Positions 20,119-31,798 of a stretch of 64,000 nucleotides of DNA are shown here, piece by piece. The notes under the pieces were generated by a model that made no database searches, had not been told where the DNA came from, and worked only from the letters and a program-made list of their open reading frames with translations. The translations under genes were made by a program, and so were the position numbers. Source of the DNA: Streptomyces sp. LaPpAH-108 (GTDB taxonomy: Bacteria > Actinomycetota > Actinomycetes > Streptomycetales > Streptomycetaceae); assembly GCF_000373625.1 (NCBI RefSeq), contig NZ_KB891987.1, forward strand, positions 124,001-188,000, read 5' to 3'. Each line of letters opens with the position of its first letter. The stretch's first letter is position 1.

Positions 20119-20713
20119 GGAGCCGAAGGAGACCGCACCTGGTTTCCAGAACCCCGTGGCCGGCTTCGCCGTGACCTTCAAGGCCATGTTCAAGAAGCGG
20201 CTCACCGAGCAGTACCCGGAGCAGAAGAAGACCACGGCTCCCCGCTTCCACGGACGGCACCAGCTCAACCGCCATCCGGACGGCCTGGAGAAGTGCGTCG
20301 GCTGCGAACTGTGCGCCTGGGCCTGCCCGGCGGACGCCATCTACGTGGAGGGCGCCGACAACACCGACGAGGAGCGCTACTCCCCGGGCGAGCGGTACGG
20401 CCGCGTCTACCAGATCAACTACGCCCGCTGCATCCTGTGCGGGCTGTGCATCGAGGCGTGCCCCACGCGCGCGCTGACGATGACCAACGAGTTCGAGCTG
20501 GCCGACTCCAGCCGCGCCAACCTCATCTACACCAAGGAGCAGTTGCTCGCCGGTCTGGAGGAGGGGATGGTCGACAGCCCGCACGCGATCTTCCCGGGCA
20601 CCGACGAACAGGACTACTACCGGGGCCTGGTGACCGAGGCCGCCCCCGGCACGGTCCGCCAGGTGGCCACGTCGAAGGGTGAGAAGCCCGAGGACGAGGA
20701 GGTGGAGGCATGA
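20111..20713 (+). CDS. nuoI: NADH-quinone oxidoreductase subunit I (two [4Fe-4S] clusters)
   Basis: A 200-residue ferredoxin-like subunit carrying N6a and N6b. The two motifs [12 protein letters not shown] and [12 protein letters not shown] are complete. Start at ATG 20111 is set by a very strong ribosome site (AAAGGAGG, 20097-20104) that lies inside nuoH; the frame overlaps the nuoH end by 8 bp. An upstream in-frame ATG at 20051 is rejected for lack of such a site. Confidence 0.97.
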   Translation: MAEEPKETAPGFQNPVAGFAVTFKAMFKKRLTEQYPEQKKTTAPRFHGRHQLNRHPDGLEKCVGCELCAWACPADAIYVEGADNTDEERYSPGERYGRVYQINYARCILCGLCIEACPTRALTMTNEFELADSSRANLIYTKEQLLAGLEEGMVDSPHAIFPGTDEQDYYRGLVTEAAPGTVRQVATSKGEKPEDEEVEA

Positions 20714-21540
20714 ACGCCTACACCACCTCCACCGGCGAGGCCGTCCAGTTCTGGATCCTCGGCACCGTCGCGGTGATCGGCGCCCTGTGCACCGTCCTGA
20801 TGAAGCGGGCCGTGCACAGCGCGCTCTCGCTCGCCGGGACCATGATCGTCCTGGCGGTGTTCTACCTCGCCAACGGCGCCTACTTCCTGGGCGTCGTGCA
20901 GATCATCGTCTACACCGGCGCCATCATGATGCTGTTCCTCTTCGTGGTGATGCTCGTCGGCGTGACGGCCGCGGACTCGCTCAAGGAGACCATCAAGGGC
21001 CAGCGCTGGCTGGCCCTGCTGTGCGGGCTCGGCTTCGGTGTCCTGCTCGTCGGCGGCATCGCCAACGCCTCCCTGAAGCAGTTCGAGGGCACCGGCCAGG
21101 CGAACGCGAACGGCAATGTGCAGGGCCTGGCGGCCCTCATCTTCACCAAGTACGTCTTCGCCTTCGAGATCACCGGCGCCCTGCTGATCACGGCCGCCGT
21201 CGGCGCCATGGTCCTCACCCACCGCGAGCGCACCGAACGCGCCAAGACCCAGCGCGAGCTGGCCGAGCAGCGCGTCCGCGAAGGCAAGCACCTGCCCCCG
21301 CTGCCCGCCCCCGGTGTCTACGCCCGGCACAACGCCGTCGACATCGCGGGCCTGCTGCCCGACGGCACCCCCTCCGAGCTGACCGTCAGCGCGACCCTGC
21401 GCGAGCGCGGCCAGATCCGGGACGTGTCCGCGCGGGCGCTCGGTGACCTCAAGGCACTGGAACAGCGCGCCCAGGAACGCCTGGAGCGCACGGAGAGCGA
21501 ACCGGTGAACCTCAAGCGGACGGAGGACGCGTCGCAGTGA
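20710..21540 (+). CDS. nuoJ: NADH-quinone oxidoreductase subunit J
   Basis: A 276-residue membrane subunit with five helices in the first ~175 residues, including [23 protein letters not shown] with the pi-bulge helix typical of NuoJ. The last ~90 residues form a charged cytoplasmic tail that is longer than in enterobacterial NuoJ (about 180 residues) but common in actinobacteria. Four-bp overlaps at both ends. Confidence 0.96.
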   Translation: MNAYTTSTGEAVQFWILGTVAVIGALCTVLMKRAVHSALSLAGTMIVLAVFYLANGAYFLGVVQIIVYTGAIMMLFLFVVMLVGVTAADSLKETIKGQRWLALLCGLGFGVLLVGGIANASLKQFEGTGQANANGNVQGLAALIFTKYVFAFEITGALLITAAVGAMVLTHRERTERAKTQRELAEQRVREGKHLPPLPAPGVYARHNAVDIAGLLPDGTPSELTVSATLRERGQIRDVSARALGDLKALEQRAQERLERTESEPVNLKRTEDASQ

Positions 21541-21836
21541 ACCCCGTCAACTACCTCTATCTCGCGGCCCTGTTGTTCACCATCGGCGCGACCGGCGTGC
21601 TCATCAGGCGCAACGCGATCATCTTGTTCATGTGCATCGAGCTGATGCTCAACGCGTGCAACCTCGCGTTCGTCGTCTTCTCCCGGATGCACGGCAACCT
21701 CGACGGCCAGATCATCGCCTTCTTCACGATGGTGGTCGCCGCGGCGGAGGTCGTGGTCGGCCTCGCGATCATCGTGTCGCTGTTCCGCGCCCGCCACTCG
21801 GCCTCGGTCGACGACGCCGGCCTGATGAAGCTGTAA
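21537..21836 (+). CDS. nuoK: NADH-quinone oxidoreductase subunit K
   Basis: A 99-residue, three-helix membrane subunit with the two conserved membrane glutamates ([13 protein letters not shown] and [13 protein letters not shown]) of the proton path. Length is exactly that of the family. GTG start overlaps nuoJ. Confidence 0.97.
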   Translation: MNPVNYLYLAALLFTIGATGVLIRRNAIILFMCIELMLNACNLAFVVFSRMHGNLDGQIIAFFTMVVAAAEVVVGLAIIVSLFRARHSASVDDAGLMKL

Positions 21837-21851
21837 GGGGTCGGAAGAAAC

Positions 21852-23747
21852 GTGGAGAACCTGATCGCGCCGCTCATCGCGGCGCCCCTGCTCGGAGCCG
21901 CCGTGCTCCTGCTCGGCGGCCGGCGCCTGGACCGCGTCGGCCACTGGATCGGCACCCTGCTGTCCACCGCCTCCTTCGTCATCGGACTGGTCCTGTTCGC
22001 CGGGCTGCTCGGCAAGGACGCCGAACACCGCACGCTGATCCAGCACCTGTGGACCTGGATCTCGGTCGGCGACTTCCAGGCGGACGTCACCTTCCGGCTC
22101 GACCAGCTGTCGATGACGTTCGTCCTGCTGATCACCGGCGTCGGCTCGCTGATCCACCTCTACTCCATCGGGTACATGGAGCACGACGAGCGGCGCCGCC
22201 GCTTCTTCGGCTACCTCAACCTGTTCCTCGCGGCGATGCTCCTGCTGGTCCTCGCCGACAACTACCTGCTGCTGTACGTCGGCTGGGAGGGCGTCGGTCT
22301 CGCCTCGTACCTGCTGATCGGCTTCTGGCAGCACAAGCCCAGCGCCGCGACGGCCGCGAAGAAGGCGTTCCTGGTCAACCGCGTCGGCGACATGGGCCTG
22401 TCCATCGCGATCATGCTGATGTTCACCACCTTCGGCACCTTCGCCTTCGGACCGGTCTTCGAGCGCGCCGGGGACGCCTCCGAGGGCAGGCTCACCGCCA
22501 TCGCGCTGATGCTGCTGCTCGCCGCGTGCGGCAAGTCGGCCCAGGTGCCGCTCCAGTCCTGGCTCGGGGACGCCATGGAGGGCCCGACCCCGGTCTCGGC
22601 CCTGATCCACGCGGCCACCATGGTGACCGCGGGCGTCTACCTCATCGTCCGCTCCGCCGCGATCTTCAACGGCGCCCCGGACGCACAGCTCGTCGTCACC
22701 GTGGCCGGCGCGGTCACGCTGCTCTTCGGTGCGATCGTCGGTTGCGCCAAGGACGACATCAAGAAGGCGCTGGCCGGTTCGACCATGTCGCAGATCGGCT
22801 ACATGGTCCTCGCGGCGGGCCTCGGCCCCATCGGCTACGTCTTCGCGATCATGCACCTGGTCACGCACGGCTTCTTCAAGGCCGGGCTGTTCCTGGGCGC
22901 CGGTTCGGTCATGCACGGCATGAACGACGAGGTCGACATGCGCAAGTACGGCGGCCTGCGGAAGTACATGCCGATCACCTTCGTCACCTTCGGCCTCGGC
23001 TACCTAGCGATCATCGGCTTCCCCGGCTTGTCCGGCTTCTTCTCCAAGGACAAGATCATCGAGGCCGCCTTCGCCAAGGGCGGCACCGAGGGCTGGATCC
23101 TCGGCGGCGCGGCCCTGCTCGGCGCGGCCGTCACCGCGTTCTACATGACGCGCGTGATGCTGATGACGTTCTTCGGCGAGAAGCGCTGGCAACCGGATGC
23201 GGAAGGACATGAGCCCCACCCGCACGAGTCCCCGCGCACCATGACGATCCCGATGATCGTGCTCGCGGTCGGCTCGGTCGCGGGCGGTGCCTTCTTCGAC
23301 GTGGGCGAGCGCTTCCTGCACTGGCTGGAGCCGGTCACCGGGCACGCCGAGGGCCACTCCCCGCTGAGCGCGCTCACCGTCACCGGCGCCACCATGGTCT
23401 GCCTGGTGATCGGCGTGGGCCTGGCCTGGGCGCAGTACGGCCGCAAGCCGGTCCCGGCGCTCGCCCCGCGCGGCTCGCTGCTCACCCGGGCGGCCCGCCG
23501 CGACCTGTACCAGGACGACTTCAACCACGTCGTCCTCGTACGCGGCGGCGAGCACCTGACGCGCTCCCTGGTCTATGTCGACCACACCCTGGTGGACGGC
23601 GTGGTCAACGGCACGGCGGCCGGGTTCGGCGGTCTGTCCGGGCGGCTGCGCCGGGTCCAGAACGGCTTCGCCCGCTCCTACGCGGTCTCGATGTTCGGCG
23701 GCGCGGCCCTGCTGGTCGCCGCGACCCTGCTGATGAGGGCGGTCTGA
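21852..23747 (+). CDS. nuoL: NADH-quinone oxidoreductase subunit L
   Basis: A 631-residue Mrp-antiporter-like proton-pumping subunit, the distal end of the membrane arm with the long lateral helix at its C-terminus. Conserved segments: [21 protein letters not shown] (Glu), [35 protein letters not shown] (pumping Lys) and [24 protein letters not shown] start 15 bp after nuoK with AAGGGGTCGGAAG upstream. Confidence 0.97.
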   Translation: MENLIAPLIAAPLLGAAVLLLGGRRLDRVGHWIGTLLSTASFVIGLVLFAGLLGKDAEHRTLIQHLWTWISVGDFQADVTFRLDQLSMTFVLLITGVGSLIHLYSIGYMEHDERRRRFFGYLNLFLAAMLLLVLADNYLLLYVGWEGVGLASYLLIGFWQHKPSAATAAKKAFLVNRVGDMGLSIAIMLMFTTFGTFAFGPVFERAGDASEGRLTAIALMLLLAACGKSAQVPLQSWLGDAMEGPTPVSALIHAATMVTAGVYLIVRSAAIFNGAPDAQLVVTVAGAVTLLFGAIVGCAKDDIKKALAGSTMSQIGYMVLAAGLGPIGYVFAIMHLVTHGFFKAGLFLGAGSVMHGMNDEVDMRKYGGLRKYMPITFVTFGLGYLAIIGFPGLSGFFSKDKIIEAAFAKGGTEGWILGGAALLGAAVTAFYMTRVMLMTFFGEKRWQPDAEGHEPHPHESPRTMTIPMIVLAVGSVAGGAFFDVGERFLHWLEPVTGHAEGHSPLSALTVTGATMVCLVIGVGLAWAQYGRKPVPALAPRGSLLTRAARRDLYQDDFNHVVLVRGGEHLTRSLVYVDHTLVDGVVNGTAAGFGGLSGRLRRVQNGFARSYAVSMFGGAALLVAATLLMRAV

Positions 23748-23752
23748 TACCC

Positions 23753-25324
23753 ATGTCGTTTCCCCTGCTGACAGCGACGGCGGTGCTCCCGGCCCTCGGG
23801 GCCGTCGCCACCGCGGCCGTACCGGCCCGGCAACGCACCGCCGCCAAGTGGCTGGCGCTGCTCGTCTCGCTGGCCACGCTCGCCCTGGCGATCGTCGTCC
23901 TGGTCCGCTTCGACCCGGGCGGCGCGCGCTACCAGCTCACCGAGTCCCACGCCTGGATCAAGGACTTCGGGGTCCGCTACGACCTGGGCGTGGACGGCAT
24001 CGCGGTGGCGCTGATCGCACTGACCGCGCTGCTGATCCCGTTCATCGTGCTCGCGGGCTGGCACGACGCCGACCCGCTGGAGACCGGCAGCACGCGGTGG
24101 CGCCCCACCCAGGGCTTCTTCGCGCTGATCCTGGCGGTCGAGGCGATGGTGATCATCTCCTTCGAGGCCACCGACGTCTTCGTCTTCTACATCTTCTTCG
24201 AAGCCATGCTCATCCCGATGTACTTCCTCATCGGCGGCTTCGGGGACCGTGCGCACGAGCACGGGGAAGTGGCGGCGTCCACGCAACGGTCGTACGCGGC
24301 CGTGAAGTTCCTGCTCTACAACCTCGCCGGCGGTCTGATCATGCTGGCCGCGGTCATCGGGCTCTACGTGGTCGCCGGGAGCTTCAGCCTCCAGGAGATC
24401 GTGCAGGCCCGCGCGAACGGCTCGCTGCACATGGCGACCAGCACCGAGCGCTGGCTGTTCCTCGGCTTCTTCTTCGCCTTCGCGGTGAAGGCGCCGCTGT
24501 GGCCGCTGCACACCTGGCTGCCCAACGCCATGCAGGAGTCCACCGCCCCGGTCGCCGTCCTCATCACGGCGGTCGTCGACAAGGTGGGCACCTTCGCGAT
24601 GCTCCGCTTCTGCCTCCAGCTCTTCCCGGAGGCGTCGAAGTGGGCGACGCCGGTCATCCTCGTCCTGGCCCTGATCAGCATCGTCTACGGCGCGCTGCTC
24701 GCGGTCGGGCAGCGGGACATCAAGCGCCTGGTGGCGTACGCGTCGATCTCGCACTTCGGCTTCATCGTGCTCGGGATCTTCGCGATGACCAGCCAGGGCC
24801 AGTCCGGCGCGACGCTCTACATGGTCAACCACGGCATCTCGACGGCCGCGCTGATGCTGGTCGCCGGGTTCCTGATCTCCCGGCGCGGCTCGCGGCTCAT
24901 CGCGGACTACGGCGGCGTGCAGAAGGTCGCCCCGGTGCTCGCGGGCACCTTCCTGGTCGGCGGCCTCGCGACCCTGTCGCTGCCCGGACTCGCGCCGTTC
25001 GTCAGCGAGTTCCTGGTCCTGGTCGGCACGTTCGCGCGCTACCCGGTGATCGGGATCATCGCCACCTTCGGCATCGTCCTGGCCGCGCTGTACACGCTGG
25101 TGCTCTACCAGCGGACGATGACGGGGCCGGTGAAGCCCGAGGTCTCCGCGATGCCCGACCTGCGGGTGCGCGAGGTGCTGGTCGTCGCCCCGCTGATCGT
25201 GCTGCTGGTCTTCCTGGGCGTCTATCCGAAGCCCGTGACCGACATCGTCAACCCGGCGGTCAAGCAGACCCTGTCCGACGTACACGAGAAGGACCCCAAG
25301 CCCGCGGTGGAGGCGGCCAAGTGA
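23753..25324 (+). CDS. nuoM: NADH-quinone oxidoreductase subunit M
   Basis: A 523-residue antiporter-like subunit with fourteen predicted helices. YIFFEAMLIPMYFLIGG (Glu), FAFAVKAPLWPLHTWLPNAMQ (Lys) and GQRDIKRLVAYASISHFGF are the expected family segments. Starts 5 bp after nuoL; its stop overlaps the nuoN GTG (GTGA). Confidence 0.97.
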   Translation: MSFPLLTATAVLPALGAVATAAVPARQRTAAKWLALLVSLATLALAIVVLVRFDPGGARYQLTESHAWIKDFGVRYDLGVDGIAVALIALTALLIPFIVLAGWHDADPLETGSTRWRPTQGFFALILAVEAMVIISFEATDVFVFYIFFEAMLIPMYFLIGGFGDRAHEHGEVAASTQRSYAAVKFLLYNLAGGLIMLAAVIGLYVVAGSFSLQEIVQARANGSLHMATSTERWLFLGFFFAFAVKAPLWPLHTWLPNAMQESTAPVAVLITAVVDKVGTFAMLRFCLQLFPEASKWATPVILVLALISIVYGALLAVGQRDIKRLVAYASISHFGFIVLGIFAMTSQGQSGATLYMVNHGISTAALMLVAGFLISRRGSRLIADYGGVQKVAPVLAGTFLVGGLATLSLPGLAPFVSEFLVLVGTFARYPVIGIIATFGIVLAALYTLVLYQRTMTGPVKPEVSAMPDLRVREVLVVAPLIVLLVFLGVYPKPVTDIVNPAVKQTLSDVHEKDPKPAVEAAK

Positions 25325-26970
25325 GTGCGACAGCCGTCCACAGCCTGTGGACAATGGCGGCGGACCCGATCCCGAAGATCGAGGCGCCGAAGATCGAATA
25401 CGGACAATTGTCGCCGACGCTCATCGTGTTCGGCGCCGCCCTGATCGGCGTGCTGATCGAGGCGTTCGTCCCGCGCCGCTCGCGCTACTACGCCCAGGTG
25501 TTCGTCTCGGCCGTCGCGCTGTGCGCCGCCTTCGCGGCGGTCGTCGCGCTCGCGGCCGGGGGGTACGGCACCACGAAGGCGCACGTCGCGGCCATGGGCG
25601 CGATCGCGGTCGACGGACCGGCCCTCTTCCTGGAGGGCACGATCCTGCTGGCCGGGCTGGTCGGCCTGTTCACCTTCGCGGAACGGCGGCTCGACCCGGC
25701 GGCGCACGGCAACCGGGTCGACTCCTTCGCGGCCCAGGCGGCGGCCGTGCCGGGCGGCGAGGGCGAGAAGGCGGCCGTGAAGGCCGGGTTCACCACCACC
25801 GAGGTGTTCCCGCTGCTGCTCTTCGCGATCGCCGGGATGCTGGTCTTCCCCGCGGCCAACGACCTGCTGACGCTGTTCGTGGCCCTGGAGGTCCTCTCCC
25901 TCCCGCTCTACCTGATGTGCGCGCTGGCCCGCCGCAAGCGGCTGCTGTCGCAGGAGGCCGCGGTCAAGTACTTCCTGCTCGGCGCGTTCGCCTCCGCGTT
26001 CACGCTGTTCGGCATCGCCCTGCTCTACGGCTACGCGGGCTCGGTGTCCTACACCCGCATCGCGCAGGTCGTGGACGGCACGGTCAGCGGGGTCGACCCG
26101 GCGCTCGCGGACACGATGGGCAACGACGCGCTGCTCCTGATCGGCATGGCGCTCCTGGTGATGGGCCTGCTGTTCAAGGTGGGCGCGGTGCCGTTCCACA
26201 TGTGGACGCCCGACGTGTACCAGGGCGCCCCGACGCCGGTCACCGGCTTCATGGCCGCCGCGACCAAGGTCGCCGCGTTCGGCGCGCTGCTGCGGCTGCT
26301 CTACGTGGTCCTGCCGGGGCTGCGCTGGGACTGGCGGCCGGTGATGTGGGGCGTGGCCATCATCACCATGCTGGGCGGCGCGATCATCGCCATCACCCAG
26401 ACCGACATCAAGCGCCTGCTCGCGTACTCGTCCATCGCGCACGCGGGCTTCATCCTCGCGGGTGTGATCGCCACGTCGCAGAACGGCGTGTCGTCGGTGC
26501 TGTTCTATCTGGCCGGGTACTCCTTCGTGACGATCGGCGCCTTCGCCGTGGTCACCCTGGTCCGCGACGCGGGCGGCGAGGCCACCCACCTCTCCCAGTG
26601 GGCGGGGCTCGGGCGCCGTTCCCCGCTGGTGGCGGCGGTCTTCGCGGTCTTCCTGCTCGCCTTCGCGGGCATCCCGCTGACCAGCGGCTTCGCCGGAAAG
26701 TTCGCGGTCTTCCGGGCGGCGGCGGAGGGCGGCGCGGCCCCGCTGGTGGTCATCGGTGTCCTCTCCTCCGCCATCGCGGCCTTCTTCTACATCCGGGTGA
26801 TCGTCCTGATGTTCTTCAGCGCCCCGAAGCCGGACGGCCCCACGGTCGCCGTCCCCTCCCCGCTGACGACGACGGCGATCGCGATCGGTGTCGCGGTGAC
26901 GGTGGTGCTGGGCGTGGCCCCGCAGTACTTCCTGACCCTGGCGAACCAGGCGAGCGTGTTCGTCCGCTGA
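25321..26970 (+). CDS. nuoN: NADH-quinone oxidoreductase subunit N
   Basis: A 549-residue antiporter-like subunit, last gene of the operon. GAVPFHMWTPDVYQGAPTPVTGFMAAATKVAAF and TQTDIKRLLAYSSIAHAGFIL identify it. The first ~20 codons contain an unusual palindrome with a DnaA-box match (25334-25354). GTG start in the nuoM stop. Transcription should end at the hairpin 22 bp downstream. Confidence 0.97.
   Translation: MSATAVHSLWTMAADPIPKIEAPKIEYGQLSPTLIVFGAALIGVLIEAFVPRRSRYYAQVFVSAVALCAAFAAVVALAAGGYGTTKAHVAAMGAIAVDGPALFLEGTILLAGLVGLFTFAERRLDPAAHGNRVDSFAAQAAAVPGGEGEKAAVKAGFTTTEVFPLLLFAIAGMLVFPAANDLLTLFVALEVLSLPLYLMCALARRKRLLSQEAAVKYFLLGAFASAFTLFGIALLYGYAGSVSYTRIAQVVDGTVSGVDPALADTMGNDALLLIGMALLVMGLLFKVGAVPFHMWTPDVYQGAPTPVTGFMAAATKVAAFGALLRLLYVVLPGLRWDWRPVMWGVAIITMLGGAIIAITQTDIKRLLAYSSIAHAGFILAGVIATSQNGVSSVLFYLAGYSFVTIGAFAVVTLVRDAGGEATHLSQWAGLGRRSPLVAAVFAVFLLAFAGIPLTSGFAGKFAVFRAAAEGGAAPLVVIGVLSSAIAAFFYIRVIVLMFFSAPKPDGPTVAVPSPLTTTAIAIGVAVTVVLGVAPQYFLTLANQASVFVR
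25334..25354. other. Pair of inverted DnaA-box-like 9-mers in the 5' end of nuoN
   Basis: TGTGGACAA at 25346-25354 is, on the minus strand, TTGTCCACA, the Streptomyces DnaA-box consensus. It faces CCGTCCACA (25334-25342), giving the palindrome GTCCACA-GCC-TGTGGAC. Both are inside coding sequence. Confidence 0.4.
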
Positions 26971-26991
26971 CGCGACCCGCTTCGCACGACT

Positions 26992-27019
26992 GCCCGGTAC
27001 CCGTTCGCGGGTGCCGGGC
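26992..27019 (+). terminator. Terminator of the nuoA-N operon
   Basis: GCCCGGTACCCG (26992-27003), TTCG tetraloop, CGGGTGCCGGGC (27008-27019): a 12-bp stem with one G-U pair, 22 bp after the nuoN stop. UUCG loops are exceptionally stable. Confidence 0.85.
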
Positions 27020-27025
27020 CGTGGT

Positions 27026-27072
27026 GTGTGAGCGGGGGAAGCCGGGGTGTGAGCGGGGGAACCTGTGGATAA
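27026..27072. repeat. 15-bp direct repeat and DnaA-box match upstream of recQ
   Basis: GTGTGAGCGGGGGAA occurs at 27026-27040 and 27047-27061. It is followed directly by TGTGGATAA (27064-27072), the complement of TTATCCACA, the classic DnaA box. All lie between the nuo terminator and recQ, in the region where the recQ promoter should be. Confidence 0.5.
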
Positions 27073-27143
27073 CTTCCGGGGCTGTCGGCGCGGGCGCCTA
27101 TGGTGGATGCGGTGGTCGGGACGCGGCGCACGGGGGACAGGCG

Positions 27144-29189
<2,046 letters not shown>

Positions 29190-29199
29190 CCGTCGGCGC

Positions 29200-30138
29200 T
29201 CACGCCAGAGCCGTCAGCCCCGGCGCGAAGGTGATCAGGAGGGGCAGCAGCGGGACCAGCGCGGCCACCGCCGTGGTCAGCGCCCGCTGCCTGCGCAGCA
29301 GCCGGGGCGGGGGCTCGAGGAGGCGGTCCACGCGCTCGCCGAGCAACCGGCGGCTGGAGGCGCAGGACAGCACGCCCCGGTGCTGGTTCAGCTCGATCAG
29401 GGCCAGCGCGGTGGTGAGGTGGCCGCAGCGCCGGGAGGCGGTGTCGTCGGCGGCGAGTTCGACCAGCCGGTGCGTCTGGTCGCGGAAGTGTGCGAAGAGC
29501 GGGATGCGCGGGAAGCCCGTCGCCAGCGCGCTCGACAGATGCAGCAGCCAGTCGTGGTGGGCGCGGGCGTGACCGCGCTCATGGGTGAGCACCGCGTCCA
29601 GCTGGTGGTCGGTCAGCCGGTGCAGCGCCCCGGTGGTCACGACCAGGCGGGGCGGATGCCCGGGCAGCCACCAGGCGTCCGGGTACTCGTCCTCCAGGAC
29701 CAGCAGCGGACCGCGCCCCGAGGGCAGCCCGGCGGGCAGCTCCGGGGCTCGCTCGTCCAGGTGCGCCCGGGTCACCCCGCGCCGCCGCCGCACCTCGGTC
29801 AGCTCGCGGGCCAGCATGGCGGTGGTCCAGGCGGCCCCGGAGGCCAGCAGCACCGTGAGCACGGCGGCCCACGGCGGCGCGGCCGAGAGGTCGTACGCGG
29901 CGGTGACGGCGGGCGGGGCGGGCGCGAACACATGGTCGCGGACGGTGTGGAAGACGGCCGCCGCGCCCAGCACCAGCGCGGTCAGACAGCACAGCAGCAC
30001 GGTGGCGACCAGGCACTGCCACACCCACAGCGCCACCACCGGCTCCCGGTCGGGCCAGGCGGCCCGGGTGAGCGCGCGGGGCGCGGGCAGCGCGGCCGTC
30101 AGCGCGACGGTGCTCAGCAGGAGCAGGCAGACGGTCAT
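29200..30138 (-). CDS. M56-family membrane metallopeptidase (BlaR1/MecR1 peptidase-like)
   Basis: A 312-residue membrane protein: helices near the N-terminus (two to three before residue ~120), then a cytosolic zinc peptidase with LTHERGHARAHHDW (HExxH, ~185-190) and a downstream ELAADD that supplies the third ligand region, and a final hydrophobic helix. In BlaR1/MecR1 such a domain cleaves the BlaI/MecI repressor, but this protein has no penicillin-sensor domain, and no BlaI-like gene is next to it. Start at ATG 30138 with GGAG 8 nt upstream; GTG/ATG starts upstream are unsupported. Substrate unknown. Confidence 0.82.
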   Translation of the reverse strand: MTVCLLLLSTVALTAALPAPRALTRAAWPDREPVVALWVWQCLVATVLLCCLTALVLGAAAVFHTVRDHVFAPAPPAVTAAYDLSAAPPWAAVLTVLLASGAAWTTAMLARELTEVRRRRGVTRAHLDERAPELPAGLPSGRGPLLVLEDEYPDAWWLPGHPPRLVVTTGALHRLTDHQLDAVLTHERGHARAHHDWLLHLSSALATGFPRIPLFAHFRDQTHRLVELAADDTASRRCGHLTTALALIELNQHRGVLSCASSRRLLGERVDRLLEPPPRLLRRQRALTTAVAALVPLLPLLITFAPGLTALA

Positions 30139-30318
30139 GCCGGGGCTCCGGTTCCTGGTGGCCAAGGGTGCGGGGCGGTGGTGCGTGTTACGCCAGTATG
30201 ACGCGGGGAGGGCCGTCCGTCAGTCGTCCTGCGGGCCGAAGGGGGAAGCGACCCGGCCCGGTGGGGACTTGCGCGTCGGCGGCCCGGCCTCACCACCCGT
30301 GGCCACCGCCACCCGTGC

Positions 30319-31530
30319 TCAACTCCCCACGACCCGCCCGCTCACCTCGCCCAGGCCGATCCGCGTCCCGTCCGCCCCCGGCGCCCACGCCGACAGCGTC
30401 ACCACGTCGCCGTCCTCCAGGAACGCCCGCTTCCCGTCCGGGAGTTCCAGCGGATCGCGGCCGTTCCAGGTCAGCTCCAGCAGGGAGCCGCGCTGGTTCT
30501 CGGCGGGCCCGCTCACCGTGCCGGAGGCGTAGAGGTCGCCGGTGCGCAGGGAGGCGCCGTTGACCGTGAGGTGGGCGAGCTGCTGGGCGGCGGTCCAGTA
30601 CATGGTGGAGAAGGGCGGCTCGGAGACGACCTGGCCGTTGACGGCGACCGAGATGCGCAGGTCGTAGCCGCCGGGCTCGGTGCCGGAGTCGTCCAGGTAG
30701 GGGAGCAGGGGGTGCGTGCGCTCGGGAGGTGCCACGCGCGCGTGCTCCAGCGCGGCCAGCGGGGTGATCCACGCCGACACCGAGGTCGCGAAGGACTTGC
30801 CGAGGAAGGGGCCGAGGGGGACGTACTCCCAGGCCTGGATGTCGCGCGCGGACCAGTCGTTGAGGAGGCACAGCCCGAAAACGTGCTCGCGGAAGGCGGT
30901 CAGCGGCACCGGGACGCCCTGCGCGGACGGCGTGCCGACCACGAAGCCGACCTCCGCCTCGATGTCCAGCCGGACGGAGGGACCGAAGACGGGCTCCGGG
31001 TCGCCGGGGCCCTTGCGCTGCCCGGAGGGCCGTACGACATCGGTGCCGGAGACGACGACCGTGCCCGCGCGGCCGTGGTAACCGATGGGCAGATGCTTCC
31101 AGTTGGGGGTGAGCGAGTCCGCGGCGTCGGGGCGGAAGATGCGGCCGACGTTACGGGCGTGGTTCTCCGAGGCGTAGAAGTCGACGTAATCGGCCACCTC
31201 GAAGGGGAGATGGAGCCGGACCTCCGCGAGCGGGTGGAGGTGGGCCGCCACGACGGTGCCGTGGGCGGGGTCGGTGACCCAGGTGGTCAGCGCGGTGCGC
31301 ACCCGCGACCACGCCTCGGGTCCGGCGGCGAGCAGTGTGTTCAGCGTGGGCCGCGCCAGCAGGTCCGCGTCCGGGGAGCCGAGCGCCGTGGCGACCGCGC
31401 CCGCGTCGAGCACCCGGTCGCCGAGCCGGACCCCGACCCTCCGTTCGGCGCCGTCGGAGGGCGAGAACACGCCATAGGGAAGGTTGTGCGGGCCGAAGGG
31501 GTCGCCCTCGGGGACGTCGAAGGGGGGCAT
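30319..31530 (-). CDS. fahA: Fumarylacetoacetase
   Basis: A 403-residue hydrolase that splits fumarylacetoacetate to fumarate and acetoacetate, last step of tyrosine/homogentisate breakdown. Visible: the N-terminal fumarylacetoacetase domain with PYGVFS, then DFYASENHARNVG (metal-binding Asp), PIGYHGR, DIEAEVGFVVG, LLNDWSARDIQAWEY and PLGPFLGKSFATS, all canonical for eukaryote-type FAH. Start at ATG 31530 (PPFDVPEGDPFG) with GAGG upstream; 21 extra in-frame residues are rejected. No other tyrosine catabolism gene is adjacent. Confidence 0.93.
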   Translation of the reverse strand: MPPFDVPEGDPFGPHNLPYGVFSPSDGAERRVGVRLGDRVLDAGAVATALGSPDADLLARPTLNTLLAAGPEAWSRVRTALTTWVTDPAHGTVVAAHLHPLAEVRLHLPFEVADYVDFYASENHARNVGRIFRPDAADSLTPNWKHLPIGYHGRAGTVVVSGTDVVRPSGQRKGPGDPEPVFGPSVRLDIEAEVGFVVGTPSAQGVPVPLTAFREHVFGLCLLNDWSARDIQAWEYVPLGPFLGKSFATSVSAWITPLAALEHARVAPPERTHPLLPYLDDSGTEPGGYDLRISVAVNGQVVSEPPFSTMYWTAAQQLAHLTVNGASLRTGDLYASGTVSGPAENQRGSLLELTWNGRDPLELPDGKRAFLEDGDVVTLSAWAPGADGTRIGLGEVSGRVVGS

Positions 31531-31722
31531 GAGTGCCGCCTCACTCTCATCCGGACCGTGCCTGGTGTGGCCATCCATGTGGTCGGCCCACACGTTACGG
31601 CCGGGACAGCTGGATTGGCAGCACCCTCAACCGCGTTGACGAGCGGTTCCGTGGCCGTTTCGGACGGCCGCCACACAGTTGTCCGCCCCATGGCTAAAGA
31701 GTTCGCAATGTCCGAATAGCTC

Positions 31723-31752
31723 TTGTCGGAGGGAAGTGTTCCGGCTTAGCGT
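31723..31752 (+). promoter_or_regulatory. Candidate promoter of the ATP-grasp gene
   Basis: TTGTCG (31723-31728), 18-bp spacer, TAGCGT (31747-31752), resembling the principal sigma factor pattern TTGACN/TANNNT. It is 47 bp upstream of the chosen start, leaving a short leader. Confidence 0.4.
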
Positions 31753-31798
31753 CCTTGGGGGACACGGGCGGGGTGGGTCCGGTCCAAAGGGGGGACAC

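Noticed and set aside
27021..27072. Replication origin
   Set aside because: One or two DnaA boxes without a cluster or dnaA/dnaN genes is far from a Streptomyces oriC.
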